Assembly (NCBI RefSeq): GCF_002903165.1 | Contig: NZ_PPSK01000002.1 | Location: forward strand, 248,001-312,000 | Length of the DNA stretch: 64,000 nucleotides | DNA from: Halopseudomonas oceani | GTDB lineage: Bacteria; Pseudomonadota; Gammaproteobacteria; Pseudomonadales; Pseudomonadaceae | Direction: 5' to 3' | In this document: positions 49,781-58,765 of the stretch, piece by piece | Numbering within the stretch: position 1 is the stretch's first letter | How the letters are laid out: each line of letters starts with the position of its first letter | Program-made: the position numbers and the translations under genes | The notes under the pieces: model-generated | Databases searched by the model: none | What the model was told of the DNA's origin: nothing | Seen by the model: the letters and a program-made list of their open reading frames with translations, nothing else

Positions 49781-52357
49781 GTGTACTCGATACCTCTTGC
49801 CTCCCTGCCTGCCGACCAGCGTGACTACCAACTGTACCGCGCTGCCAACGGTTTGCTCTGTTTACTGATTCACGACGCTCAAGCCAGCCAGGCCTGCGCT
49901 GTCCTGCAAGTATCCGCTGGCAGTCATGCCGAACCGGATGACCTGCCGGGGCTGGCGCATCTGCTGGAACACATGCTGTTTATGGGCTCGCAACGCTGGC
50001 CGGAGCCGGGCTCGTTTCCCGCCCGGGTGGCGGAGTGGGGCGGGCGCTTCAACGCCAGCACCGCTCCGCATTCGACCAGCTTTTTCTGCTCGGTGAGCCC
50101 GCAGGGGCTGCAGCCCTGTCTGGCGCAGCTGACCGACATGCTGGCGGCTCCGCTGTTTGCGCCCGACCAGGTTGAGCAGGAGCGGCGGGTAATCGACGCC
50201 GAATTTCATACCCGGCTGGCCGACGACGCTATTCATGCCCAGGCGGTCCTGGCCGAAGTGGTGCACCCGGACCATCCGCTCAGTCGCTTCAGCGCTGGCA
50301 ATGCCGTCAGCCTTGCCGGTGACCCGGGCTGGCTGGCTGAACGCCTGCGTCAGTGGCACGGCATTCATTATCGCGCTGGCAGCATGGCATTGGTGCTGTA
50401 TGGGCCGCAGCGGCCTGAGCAACTGCTGGCGCTGGCACAGGATAGCGCAGAGCAACTACTGGCGGGCCGCGCGCCGGAACCCTTCGCCCAGCCGCTGTTT
50501 GCCAGCGGACAGCTGCCGCTGCAGCTGGATTGGCAGGGTCGCAGCGGTCAGCCGCAATCCGTCCTGCTGTATCCACTGATGGGCTGTGATGTGCATGGTG
50601 CGGCGGCTAAATGGCTGTGTGACTGGCTGAACAGCCCGGCACCGGGCGGTGCGCTGGGGTATCTGCGAGACCGAGGGCTGCTCGATGAACTGCACGCCTC
50701 GCTGGACGCGGATGTCGGTGGTCAGGCTCTGCTGCGTATTGAGCTGCAGAGCGCTGACGCTGAGCCCGAGCAGGTGCTGGCCGGGCTGGATGGCTGGCTG
50801 CAGGCTATGCGCAGCAAGGACCCAGCCGAATGGCCGCAGGCGGCGCGTCGGGCACTGGCGCAGACTGCCTTTGACCTTGGGCCGCAGGGCGACCTGCTCG
50901 ACAGCTGTCGTCGCTATGCCTTGAGGCTGCTGGAATTGCCCGCCGAACAGGTGCTGGACGTGGCTGGCGTTGCGCTGGATACCGTCAGTATGTCTGACTG
51001 GCAAGCGCTGCTTGATCAACTCCTGCCAGCCAGGCGTTTGCTGCTACAGCGTCAGCCCCGCTTGCATGGAGGTGAACGATGTGCTCACACCGGCACCCCT
51101 TGGCAGGCGCGACCGCTGCAGCTACCCCCGGCGCCCTCGGCCGATCTGGCAGGGCGTCTTGGCCCCTGCCTCGGGCCGCTGGCCGAGGCCCCGAAAGGGC
51201 TACGCTGGTCCACGGTACTGCCCGGTTTGCGGCTGCTCCGCTATGCAGGTCGTCCGGGCGCGCTACGCACTCGGCTCGCTTGGTGCTGGGCCGATACCGC
51301 AGCGAGTATCGCCGAGCGCCGCTGGCTGCAGGCTTGCTGGACATTGCAGAGTGAGGCGCTGCAGCAATGGGGAGCCCGTGTTGGCATTAGCCTGCAATGG
51401 TCATTGGCAGCGGGGCAACTGGTGCTGGATGTTGCTGGCCCGCCGACCCTGCTGCCGGGGTTCATGCGCGAGCTGCTGAGCCAGTTGCATACCCCACCAG
51501 CCACAAGCCAGCTGGGGCTTATCGAGCGGCGCAGCCGACGCTGGGCGCAGGAGGAGGCTGACGCGCTGCCAGCCTGGCGGTTGTTACAAGCGCTGGAGCG
51601 CGAGCGCTCAACCCGGGCCATGCGGTTGCGCGACCCCCTCGCACTCTGGCAGTGGTTGTGCTCCGAGGCACAGATCATCTGGCTCAAACCTGACGGCTGC
51701 CCAGAGGCCGAGTCTGCGCAAATGGCCAAGTTGCTGCTCAACCTCTGTCCGCGCTTGATGCAACCCTTTGACTGGTGCTGCCCGTTACCGCAGCTGCAGA
51801 CGGGGCAGCTGCAGGTCAGCGAGGTCAGCAGCAAACATACCGATCGCGCGCAGCTACTGTACCTGCCAGCCGAAGACGACAGCGTACTTGAAGCGGCTTG
51901 CTGGCGGTTACTGCATCACCGGCTGGCTGATCCGTTTTTTGCCGAACTGCGCACCCGCCAGCAGCTTGGATACTGGGTGGTGGCGCGCCTGCACCAGCGT
52001 GCCGGTCGGCCCGGCCTGTTGTTGCTGGTGCAGTCACCTGAGCGTTCGCACCGTTGCATCGAATCGGCGGTCGACGGATTTCTCGAGCAGAGTATGCCGG
52101 CGTTGGTCGCGCTGTCTGCCGAGCAGTTGCAGGCACAGGCTGCCCATCTGTCGCGGTTGCTGGAGCAGCAGCGGCAGCATCCGCAGCAGGGCTTCGAGGC
52201 GCACTGGGATGATTGCCTTTGGCAGCGTGAAGATCAGTTGGCGGCAGAGCAGCAGGCGTTGTTGGCCTTGACCGGTGCGCATTGGAGCGCCTTTGTCAGT
52301 CGCCTGCCGCACAGTGCGCGCTGGCGCCTGGTGAGCCGACAGGCGGGGGCCGATTGA
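49781..52357 (+). CDS. pqqF: PqqF-like M16 metallopeptidase
   Basis: 858 aa from a GTG at 49781. Inverzincin motif GLAHLLEHMLFMGS (HxxEH) with downstream Glu in RRVIDAEFHTRLADDAIHAQ. The remaining ~600 residues are the inactive M16 halves, more divergent. PqqF with PqqG processes the modified PqqA peptide in PQQ synthesis. Other pqq genes are absent from the window, so they must be elsewhere. Placement directly after pedH, with a cluster-type operator, suggests co-regulation with alcohol oxidation. Confidence 0.85.
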   Translation: MYSIPLASLPADQRDYQLYRAANGLLCLLIHDAQASQACAVLQVSAGSHAEPDDLPGLAHLLEHMLFMGSQRWPEPGSFPARVAEWGGRFNASTAPHSTSFFCSVSPQGLQPCLAQLTDMLAAPLFAPDQVEQERRVIDAEFHTRLADDAIHAQAVLAEVVHPDHPLSRFSAGNAVSLAGDPGWLAERLRQWHGIHYRAGSMALVLYGPQRPEQLLALAQDSAEQLLAGRAPEPFAQPLFASGQLPLQLDWQGRSGQPQSVLLYPLMGCDVHGAAAKWLCDWLNSPAPGGALGYLRDRGLLDELHASLDADVGGQALLRIELQSADAEPEQVLAGLDGWLQAMRSKDPAEWPQAARRALAQTAFDLGPQGDLLDSCRRYALRLLELPAEQVLDVAGVALDTVSMSDWQALLDQLLPARRLLLQRQPRLHGGERCAHTGTPWQARPLQLPPAPSADLAGRLGPCLGPLAEAPKGLRWSTVLPGLRLLRYAGRPGALRTRLAWCWADTAASIAERRWLQACWTLQSEALQQWGARVGISLQWSLAAGQLVLDVAGPPTLLPGFMRELLSQLHTPPATSQLGLIERRSRRWAQEEADALPAWRLLQALERERSTRAMRLRDPLALWQWLCSEAQIIWLKPDGCPEAESAQMAKLLLNLCPRLMQPFDWCCPLPQLQTGQLQVSEVSSKHTDRAQLLYLPAEDDSVLEAACWRLLHHRLADPFFAELRTRQQLGYWVVARLHQRAGRPGLLLLVQSPERSHRCIESAVDGFLEQSMPALVALSAEQLQAQAAHLSRLLEQQRQHPQQGFEAHWDDCLWQREDQLAAEQQALLALTGAHWSAFVSRLPHSARWRLVSRQAGAD

Positions 52358-52372
52358 GGCGGCTGCCGCTTC

Positions 52373-52402
52373 TACTACCTAGGTAGGTTGTAAATACAAC
52401 CT
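52373..52402 (+). promoter_or_regulatory. Operator candidate and adjacent palindrome upstream of the porin
   Basis: TACTACCTAGGTA (52373-52385) matches the pqqF site at 11 of 13. Directly adjoining is an 8-bp-arm palindrome AGGTTGTAAATACAACCT (52385-52402). Both are about 140-170 nt before the porin ATG. The palindrome could be a second regulator's site. Confidence 0.45.
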
Positions 52403-52541
52403 GCCACCGACGCGCCTGTTCGTCGCTTGGTCGCAGACACCAAAGGGCAAGGCAACCGCCGCTCATGGCCAATGGGGGCGGGCAGGGGGCTTTCTGATAA
52501 TCGGCGTGACGCTTCAGTCACTGATTACATCGGAGAGCACC

Positions 52542-53708
52542 ATGTACAAGAACAAGATTGCCTGCACCCTGCTTACCCCCATCGCCCTCGCACTGCTGAG
52601 CGCCCCGGCGTCCGCCGCCATCACCCTGTACGACGAAGACGGTACCACCTTCTCCGCTGACGGCTACGTCAACGCCTTCTACGTCCAGACCGACACCGAC
52701 AACATCAACGACGATCTGGACCGCGACCAAGCCCGCGTCAAGATGGGCTTTTTGCCGAACTACATCGGTTTCAACATGGGCAAGGACATGGGTGACCTGA
52801 AGCTGGGTGCGCGTTCGTCCTTCTGGGTCACCATCAACGACAGCGAAACCAACAGCACCGCGACCGCCATCGACGTTCGTCAGTTCTACGGCACCATTGG
52901 CGGCGACTGGGGTGAAGTGCTGGTCGGTAAGGACTTCGGCCTGTTTGCCCGCTCCAATATCCTGCTCGACGAAATGCTGGCCGGTTACGGTCAGGTCAGC
53001 GATACCCTGGGCCTGGTTGACGGCGGCGGCGTGTCCTTCGGCAACATCGGCAGCGGTTACCCGTACCCGTTCCCGACCGCTCAGATCACCTACCGCTCGC
53101 CGGTCATGGGCGGCCTGCGTGTTGCCGCCGGTATCATGGACCCGGTCGACACCAGTGACGACAGCGCTGTTGGCAAGAACTATCAGGACGCACCGCGTTT
53201 CGAAACCGAAGTCACCTACCAGTTCGACCTGGCTGGCGCCGACATCTACAGCTGGGTGAACGCCGGTTACCAGACCTCCAAGAACACCGACAGCACCGTT
53301 GATGACGTGACTTCCCAGGGTTTTGGCTACGGCGTCCAGGCGAAGATGGGCGCCCTGTCCGTGACCGCGTCAGGTTTTGACGCCGAAGGCATCAACCCGT
53401 TCTTCACCAACAACGCCGGCGAAGCGGTTCTGCGTGAAGTCGACAGCACTGGACACCTGTTGCAAGGTTCCTACACCTTCGGCGGCAAGACCCGGCTGGC
53501 GCTGTCCTATGGCAAGACGGAAGACGATGGCAATGGCCTGGGCGTTGCCGCTGACTACGAGACCCGCGCTATCGGCCTGTTCCACAGCATCAACGAGCAC
53601 CTGACGCTGGTGGCCGAGTACAACCAGTTCGAGATCGAAGACCGCACCAACAACTTGACCATCGAAGAGACTGACTCGGTGGCGCTGGGTGTCGCGCTGA
53701 GCTGGTAA
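52542..53708 (+). CDS. Gram-negative general porin-like outer membrane protein
   Basis: 388 aa. Signal peptide ends SAPASA. The barrel starts ITLYDEDGTTFSADGYVNAFYVQ and continues with KLGARSSFWVTINDSE, RQFYGTIGGDWGEVLVGKDFGLFARSNILLDEML and ends ALSW with aromatic C-terminus. These are general porin (Porin_4/OmpC-type) features. Location suggests a route for alcohols or metal ions into the periplasm, but specificity is unknown. GGAG lies about 9 nt upstream. Confidence 0.85.
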   Translation: MYKNKIACTLLTPIALALLSAPASAAITLYDEDGTTFSADGYVNAFYVQTDTDNINDDLDRDQARVKMGFLPNYIGFNMGKDMGDLKLGARSSFWVTINDSETNSTATAIDVRQFYGTIGGDWGEVLVGKDFGLFARSNILLDEMLAGYGQVSDTLGLVDGGGVSFGNIGSGYPYPFPTAQITYRSPVMGGLRVAAGIMDPVDTSDDSAVGKNYQDAPRFETEVTYQFDLAGADIYSWVNAGYQTSKNTDSTVDDVTSQGFGYGVQAKMGALSVTASGFDAEGINPFFTNNAGEAVLREVDSTGHLLQGSYTFGGKTRLALSYGKTEDDGNGLGVAADYETRAIGLFHSINEHLTLVAEYNQFEIEDRTNNLTIEETDSVALGVALSW

Positions 53709-53727
53709 TTGCGTCTGCTGGTATCGG

Positions 53728-53757
53728 CCCCCGTTTGCGCATGCAGGCGGGGGTTTT
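53728..53757 (+). terminator. Terminator of the porin
   Basis: CCCCCG (53728-53733) pairs with CGGGGG (about 53748-53753), with an inner TTGC/GCA stem, followed by T4. Confidence 0.7.
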
Positions 53758-53814
53758 GCATTTTGTTGCACCGGACCCGTGGTGTGTCGTGCTAACCCAC
53801 CATTTCAATTGCAC

Positions 53815-53887
53815 GTCATCCCCACGAAGGCGGGGATCCATCGTGGGGCCTGAGTGGCCACTGGATTCCCGCCTTCGCGGGAATGAC
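53815..53887 (+). repeat. Short inverted-repeat element 1
   Basis: Starts GTCATCCCCACGAAGGCGGGG and ends CTTCGCGGGAATGAC. Each half is itself a small hairpin. Terminal 6 bp GTCATC and ATGAC are inverted. See three other copies. Confidence 0.85.
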
Positions 53888-54003
53888 GGTGTGTATTGGA
53901 GCACTGGCGCATGCGAAGGGACCCTAGGGATGGAGCTGCGGCCTTCGGCTTGTCACGATCAGGCGATACCCGAGCCCAAATCTGGCACGTCGTGTCCTTC
54001 CAC

Positions 54004-54077
54004 GTCATCCCCGCGCAGGCGGGGATCCACTTCGGTGCTTGAGCGACCCACTGGATTCCCGCCTGCGCGGGAATGAC
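54004..54077 (+). repeat. Short inverted-repeat element 2
   Basis: Starts GTCATCCCCGCGCAGGCGGGG and ends GCCTGCGCGGGAATGAC. Same orientation as element 1. Confidence 0.85.
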
Positions 54078-54169
54078 GGTGTAGTGAGGGGAATGACGGT
54101 GTGCAGTGGGGTGATGGCGAGTCCGGGTTACGCCAGCTCTGGCGTCGTTCCCAAGACCTACCAATTCAG

Positions 54170-54182
54170 TACTGAAGTAGCA
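54170..54182 (+). promoter_or_regulatory. Operator candidate upstream of nosP
   Basis: TACTGAAGTAGCA followed by TAGGGCC, 38-50 nt before the nosP ATG. It matches the agmR element TACTAAAGTAGTA at 11 of 13, and the nearby GGGCC occurs at a similar spacing in the pedE/pedF element CACCAAAGCAGCA-TTGGGCC. Confidence 0.5.
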
Positions 54183-54219
54183 TAGGGCCGGGGCTTGCCT
54201 GCTCTCTAGAATCGTTGGC

Positions 54220-55398
54220 ATGAACCCGATTTCCGGTATGCCCGACTTCAGCACCCAGCCGCTCGACGACTGCTTTCGCACCGCCATGACCGAGGCCACC
54301 GACCCGGACGCCGCGGCGCAGGATCTGGCGCGCCAGTTATTGCACCCGCATCTGGGCTGCGTATTGTTCTTCTGTTCGGCCGAATACCCCCTCGACAAAC
54401 TGGCGACCGCGCTGGATCAGCACTTTGGCGGCGTCATGCTGCTGGGCTGTACTACCGCCGGAGAAATCAGCGCAGCAGGCTATGGCCGCGGCTGCATCAG
54501 CGCGGTCGGGCTCGACCTGCGCACCTTCGCGGTCGACTGCACGCTGATCCGTGCGCTCGACAGCTTCAGCCTGGTTGAGGCACAGCAGGCGGTAGAGCGC
54601 ATGCTTGGTCACTGCCGGCAGGTCAATCTGGCGCCGGTCAAGGATCACACCTTCGCGCTGACCATGCTTGATGGCCTGTCCAGCCGCGAAGAACTGGTGC
54701 TCAACACCCTGAGCGCCGCGCTCGGCAGCATTCCCCATTTCGGCGGTTCAGCCGGCGACGACAACCACCTGAGCCATACCCACGTCTACTATCAGGGCCG
54801 CTTCCTTACCGGCGCGGCAGTGGTGGTGATGGTCAACACCTGGCTGGACTTTGAGGTGTTCACCACCCATCACCTCAAACCCACCGAGAGCAAACTGGTG
54901 GTGACCGATGCCGACAGCAGCACCCGCACCGTGCTGGAACTGAACGCCGAACCCGCCGCCGAGGAATACGCCCGGCTAGTCGGCGTGCCGGTGGATGAGC
55001 TTAGCGGCAAACACTTCGCCCTCGACGCGCTGGCCGTGCGCATTCGCGACCAGTTCTACGTGCGTTCGATTCAGCGGGTCAATCCGGACCGCAGCCTGAC
55101 CTTCTACTGCGCGGTGGATACCGGCATCGTGCTTACGGCGATGACACCCGGCGAGCTGCTGCCGAATCTGCGGCTGCGCTTTGAGCAGCTGCGTCAGCGT
55201 CTCGGTGAACCGGTGCTGATCCTCGGCTGCGACTGCTTCTTGCGCCGCATGGAGTCCGAGCTGCGCGGTGAAGACCAGCGCATGTCGGAGTTTCTCGCCG
55301 CCAACCGGGTGATCGGTTTCAACACCTACGGCGAGCAGTTCAACGGCATGCACATCAACCAGACCTTCACCGGGGTGGCCTTTGCATTCCCGCGTTGA
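54220..55398 (+). CDS. nosP: FIST-domain protein NosP-like
   Basis: 392 aa. FIST N (about 20-220) and FIST C (about 235-380) domains are visible: LMLLGCTTAGEISAAGYGRG, GGSAGDDNHLSHTHVYYQG and VIGFNTYGEQFNGMHINQTFTG. NosP (PA1975) in P. aeruginosa is a heme-bound NO sensor that regulates the kinase NahK, encoded next to it. The order FIST-kinase is conserved here. Operonic, as the stop overlaps nahK's start region. Confidence 0.85.
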   Translation: MNPISGMPDFSTQPLDDCFRTAMTEATDPDAAAQDLARQLLHPHLGCVLFFCSAEYPLDKLATALDQHFGGVMLLGCTTAGEISAAGYGRGCISAVGLDLRTFAVDCTLIRALDSFSLVEAQQAVERMLGHCRQVNLAPVKDHTFALTMLDGLSSREELVLNTLSAALGSIPHFGGSAGDDNHLSHTHVYYQGRFLTGAAVVVMVNTWLDFEVFTTHHLKPTESKLVVTDADSSTRTVLELNAEPAAEEYARLVGVPVDELSGKHFALDALAVRIRDQFYVRSIQRVNPDRSLTFYCAVDTGIVLTAMTPGELLPNLRLRFEQLRQRLGEPVLILGCDCFLRRMESELRGEDQRMSEFLAANRVIGFNTYGEQFNGMHINQTFTGVAFAFPR

Positions 55399-57982
55399 GT
55401 TGCCGCTGCATGACCCGGAGCTGCTGGCCGAGCTGGAAGCCCTGCGGGCGGAAAACCGCAAACTCAAACGCATCAACGCCGCGCTGATCGAGCGGGTCGA
55501 ATCCAGCTCCAGTCAGCGCACCGAAAGCTACGCAGCGTTTCAGCACTCGGTGGAATTGGCCGAACAGGTGCGTGAACGCACCCAGGCACTGAACGACACC
55601 ATGGCCGAGCTGCAGGCCAGCAACCGCCTGCTGAGCGATGCCCGCGCCCGCGCCGAGAAAGCCCACCACTACCTGATCGACGCCATCGAAAGCGTGCCCG
55701 ATGCCTTCGTGCTGTTCGACGAGAACAAGCGCATCGTGCTCTACAACCGCCGCTTTGCCGCGTTCTGGCAGGGCACCGGCGTGCGCATCACCGAAGGCAC
55801 CTCGCTGGGTGAGGTCAAGCGCATGGCGTTGAGCGCCGGGCTGATCGTCGATACCGACGCCGCTGCCGACGGCCATCTGCTGCACCAACTGCGTGACCAG
55901 CGCTGGATGCAGGTCAGCGAACGGCCGACCCGCGAAGGCGGGCTGGTGATCATGTACACCGATATCACCGACCTCAAGCAGTCCGAGAAGGCGCGGCGCG
56001 AGAAGGCGCTGGAGCAGAAGACCCGGCTGCTGCAGCGTACTGTCGACAGCCTGTCCCAGGGCGTCGCCGTGGTGAATGACGAAGGTGCGTTGGAAGTCTG
56101 GAACGGCCGCTTCCTGGAATTGGCAGGGCTGGCACCGATTGAGGCCCACCGCCCGTTCGACGAGGTGATGGAAGACAGCGAACTGGAGCTGTTCACGCCC
56201 TACAGCCGCACGGCGCAGGGCGCGCCGGTGCTGACCTGCGAGCAGCATCTGGGCAATGGCCGGGTGCTGGAGGTGCGCACGCACCCCATGCCCACCGGTG
56301 GCTTCGTCAACACCTTTACCGACATCACCGAGCGCGACCTCTACGCCCGCGCGCTGGAGGACAGCGAGCGCTGGGTCAGGCTGATTACCGACCACGTGCC
56401 CGCGCTGATCGCCTACGTCGGTGCCGACTTGACCTACCAGTTCACCAACAAGGTGTATGAAGACTGGTACGGCTGGGCCCGTGGCGAGATTCTCGGTCAC
56501 AGCCTGCACCGGGTCCACAGCGCCGAGCAGTACGCTCGCCTGGAGCCTTACATCGCTCGGGCCTTCAACGGCGAAAGCGTCAGCTTTGAGTTTGCCGAAC
56601 CCAATCTGGACGGTCACCAGCGCTACCTGCTGCGCTCATACGTGCCAAATCGCGACAGCGAGGGCGAGGTGGTCGGTATCTTCGTGATGATCCGCGACAT
56701 CACCGAGCGGCGGCGCACCTCCGAGGCGTTGCATCAGGCCTATCAGCATCTGGAGCAGCGCGTGCGCGAGCGCACTCAGGAGCTGACCGAAGTAAACAGT
56801 CAGATGCGTCAGGAGATCCGCGAGCGCGCCGAGGCCGAAGCGCGCCTGCGCGAAGCCAAGCGCGAAGCCGAGCAGGCCAACCTGTCGAAAACCAAGTTTC
56901 TCGCCGCGGTCAGCCACGACCTGCTGCAGCCACTCAACGCCGCGCGGCTGTTCACCGGCGCGCTGCTGGAGCAGCAGGTGCCGGAGGGCAGTGCATCGCT
57001 GGTGCGGCAGGTCAGCCACTCGCTGGAGGATGTCGAAAACCTGCTCGGCACGCTGGTCGACATTTCCAAGCTGGACGCCGGGGTCATCAAGCCGGATATC
57101 AACGCCTTCTGCTTCGACAGCTTGCTCGACAACCTCGCCAACGAATATCGCCAGCTCGCCGCCAGCGAAGGTCTGCAGCTGAGCTTTGTGCCGTGTGGTG
57201 CGGTGGTGCGCAGCGACGCCCAACTACTGCTGCGCATCCTGCGCAACTTCCTCACCAACGCCATCCGCTACACGCCGTCCGGGCGCATCCTGCTCGGCTG
57301 TCGTCGCCACGCCCACGGCCTGCGCATCGAGGTCTGGGATACCGGCATGGGCATCCCGGAAGACAAGCTGCAGGAAATCTTTCAGGAGTTCAAACGGGTC
57401 AACCCCAGCGCCAATACCCGCGACCGTGGGCTGGGGCTTGGCCTTGCCATCGTCGACAAGATCGCCCGCATGCTCGGCCACCGCATCCGCGTGCGCTCGG
57501 TCGAAGGCCGCGGCTCGGTGTTCAGCGTGGATGTGCCGTTTGGCCGCCTGCAACCGACCGTGGTGCAGGAAGAACCGGTCACCGCCCGCATCGGCGAACG
57601 CCTGCCGGGCTCCACCATCTGGGTGCTGGATAACGACGCCGCCATCTGCGCCGGCATGCGTACACTGCTGGAAGGCTGGGGCTGCACCGTCATCACCGCG
57701 CTGTCCGAAGACGATCTCGCCGCCCAGGTCGACAACTTCCACGCCCAGGCCGACCTGCTGATCGCCGACTACCACCTCGACAACGACGTCAACGGCGTCG
57801 ACGTCGTTCAATGCATCAACGCCCGCCGCAGCTCACCGCTGCCGGTACTGCTGATTACCGCCAACTACAGCAACGCGCTGAAACTGCAGGTGCGGGAGTT
57901 GGGGCATGTGATTCTGCATAAGCCGGTGAGACCGATGAAGTTGAAGACGGCGATGAGTCATTTGTTGGCGGTGAGTGGGTGA
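55382..57982 (+). CDS. nahK: Hybrid sensor histidine kinase NahK/ErcS'-like
   Basis: 866 aa from a TTG at 55382 overlapping nosP by 17 nt (an alternative TTG at 55400 is possible). An N-terminal coiled coil, PAS regions (about 100-200, 230-340, 350-465), HisKA with FLAAVSHDLLQPLNAARLF (His512), HATPase_c (NAIRYTPSG, DTGMGIPEDKLQEIF, GLGLGLAIV) and a receiver (LLIADYHLDNDVNG, Asp796). In P. aeruginosa the homologue feeds HptB and affects biofilm. Here it precedes an AgmR-type regulator, which suggests it could also phosphorylate that protein. Confidence 0.88.
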   Translation: MHSRVELPLHDPELLAELEALRAENRKLKRINAALIERVESSSSQRTESYAAFQHSVELAEQVRERTQALNDTMAELQASNRLLSDARARAEKAHHYLIDAIESVPDAFVLFDENKRIVLYNRRFAAFWQGTGVRITEGTSLGEVKRMALSAGLIVDTDAAADGHLLHQLRDQRWMQVSERPTREGGLVIMYTDITDLKQSEKARREKALEQKTRLLQRTVDSLSQGVAVVNDEGALEVWNGRFLELAGLAPIEAHRPFDEVMEDSELELFTPYSRTAQGAPVLTCEQHLGNGRVLEVRTHPMPTGGFVNTFTDITERDLYARALEDSERWVRLITDHVPALIAYVGADLTYQFTNKVYEDWYGWARGEILGHSLHRVHSAEQYARLEPYIARAFNGESVSFEFAEPNLDGHQRYLLRSYVPNRDSEGEVVGIFVMIRDITERRRTSEALHQAYQHLEQRVRERTQELTEVNSQMRQEIRERAEAEARLREAKREAEQANLSKTKFLAAVSHDLLQPLNAARLFTGALLEQQVPEGSASLVRQVSHSLEDVENLLGTLVDISKLDAGVIKPDINAFCFDSLLDNLANEYRQLAASEGLQLSFVPCGAVVRSDAQLLLRILRNFLTNAIRYTPSGRILLGCRRHAHGLRIEVWDTGMGIPEDKLQEIFQEFKRVNPSANTRDRGLGLGLAIVDKIARMLGHRIRVRSVEGRGSVFSVDVPFGRLQPTVVQEEPVTARIGERLPGSTIWVLDNDAAICAGMRTLLEGWGCTVITALSEDDLAAQVDNFHAQADLLIADYHLDNDVNGVDVVQCINARRSSPLPVLLITANYSNALKLQVRELGHVILHKPVRPMKLKTAMSHLLAVSG

Positions 57983-58091
57983 TCTTTGGGGTGCCCTGAT
58001 ATAGCGCGCGTGCTGCTTTCCGTTTCTTGGGCGGCATGCCGGGCGCGCTGCCCAGACTTCACGAATATCTTCGTCCTTTGACCTCCACTCC

Positions 58092-58165
58092 GTCATTCCC
58101 GCGAAGGCGGGAATCCAGAGGGAGTATCAGACAGCGCAATGGATCCCCGCCTGCGCGGGGATGAC
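58092..58165 (+). repeat. Short inverted-repeat element 3
   Basis: Starts GTCATTCCCGCGAAGGCGGGA and ends CTGCGCGGGGATGAC; it resembles the reverse complement of element 2. Confidence 0.85.
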
Positions 58166-58285
58166 GTGAAGGGGTCGGGAAGGCCGAGTTCCAACTCGGC
58201 CATGACGTTGCACGGCGGTTCGCTGGTCGAGCGGGAGCTCGACCTTCCCGTGTGTGTGGTTTTGATTGCGGAGAAGAGGGGCGAG

Positions 58286-58512
58286 TGCGCACGGCCCCAG
58301 ATCCCGTTTACGCGGGCGAGTAGCGCAGGGCTGGCGGGATAAAGAGTCGTAGGCTGTCTGAGGCTCGCAGAGCCGAGTTCTGCCGGCACCTCGCCGGCCA
58401 CCCCCGCAAGGCCGAGCAACGCAGCGAACCCGAAGGGCCGCGTAGTCGGGTGCCCCGGGGGATCGCTAAGGGGGGCAGGGCAAGCAGCCCCCCTTGGCTC
58501 GCCGGGAAGGCG
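58286..58512 (-). repeat. Long dispersed repeat, copy B (inverted)
   Basis: Reverse complement aligns with 45131-45344. Examples on the minus strand: GGCGAGCCAAGGGGGG, ACGCGGCCCTTCGGGTTCGC, CCTGCGCTACTCGCCCGCGT. About 20 nt longer than copy A. Confidence 0.75.
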
Positions 58513-58570
58513 AAAGGCGTGGGAGCAGAGTGCAGGTAGCTTGGCCGAGACAACCCTACGTCACTACCCC

Positions 58571-58644
58571 GTCATTCCCGCGCAGGCGGGAATCCAAAGA
58601 AGGTATCAGACGGCTAACTGGATCCCCGCCTTCGCGGGGATGAC
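58571..58644 (+). repeat. Short inverted-repeat element 4
   Basis: Starts GTCATTCCCGCGCAGGCGGGA and ends CTTCGCGGGGATGAC; same orientation as element 3. Confidence 0.85.
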
Positions 58645-58765
58645 GTGGAAGGGGGGGATGTATCTGAGTGGCCGCAACTCCGGGTTGAGATGGAGCCGGG
58701 CACGGCATGCCGTGCGCCTACGAAAGCGGCGTTAAAACGTAGGCCGAAGGGTAAAAGGCGCCCGC

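Larger units (their letters stand above)
53709..54219. other. 511-bp intergenic region with terminator, two repeats and operator
   Basis: No gene. Terminator at 53728-53757, inverted-repeat elements at 53815-53887 and 54004-54077, then the operator candidate at 54170-54182 upstream of nosP. Confidence 0.7.
57983..58765. other. 783-bp intergenic region, repeats only
   Basis: No gene is supported. It contains inverted-repeat elements at 58092-58165 and 58571-58644 and copy B of the long repeat at 58286-58512. Other small hairpins occur, for example GGCCGAGTTCCAACTCGGCC at 58183-58202. Confidence 0.75.
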
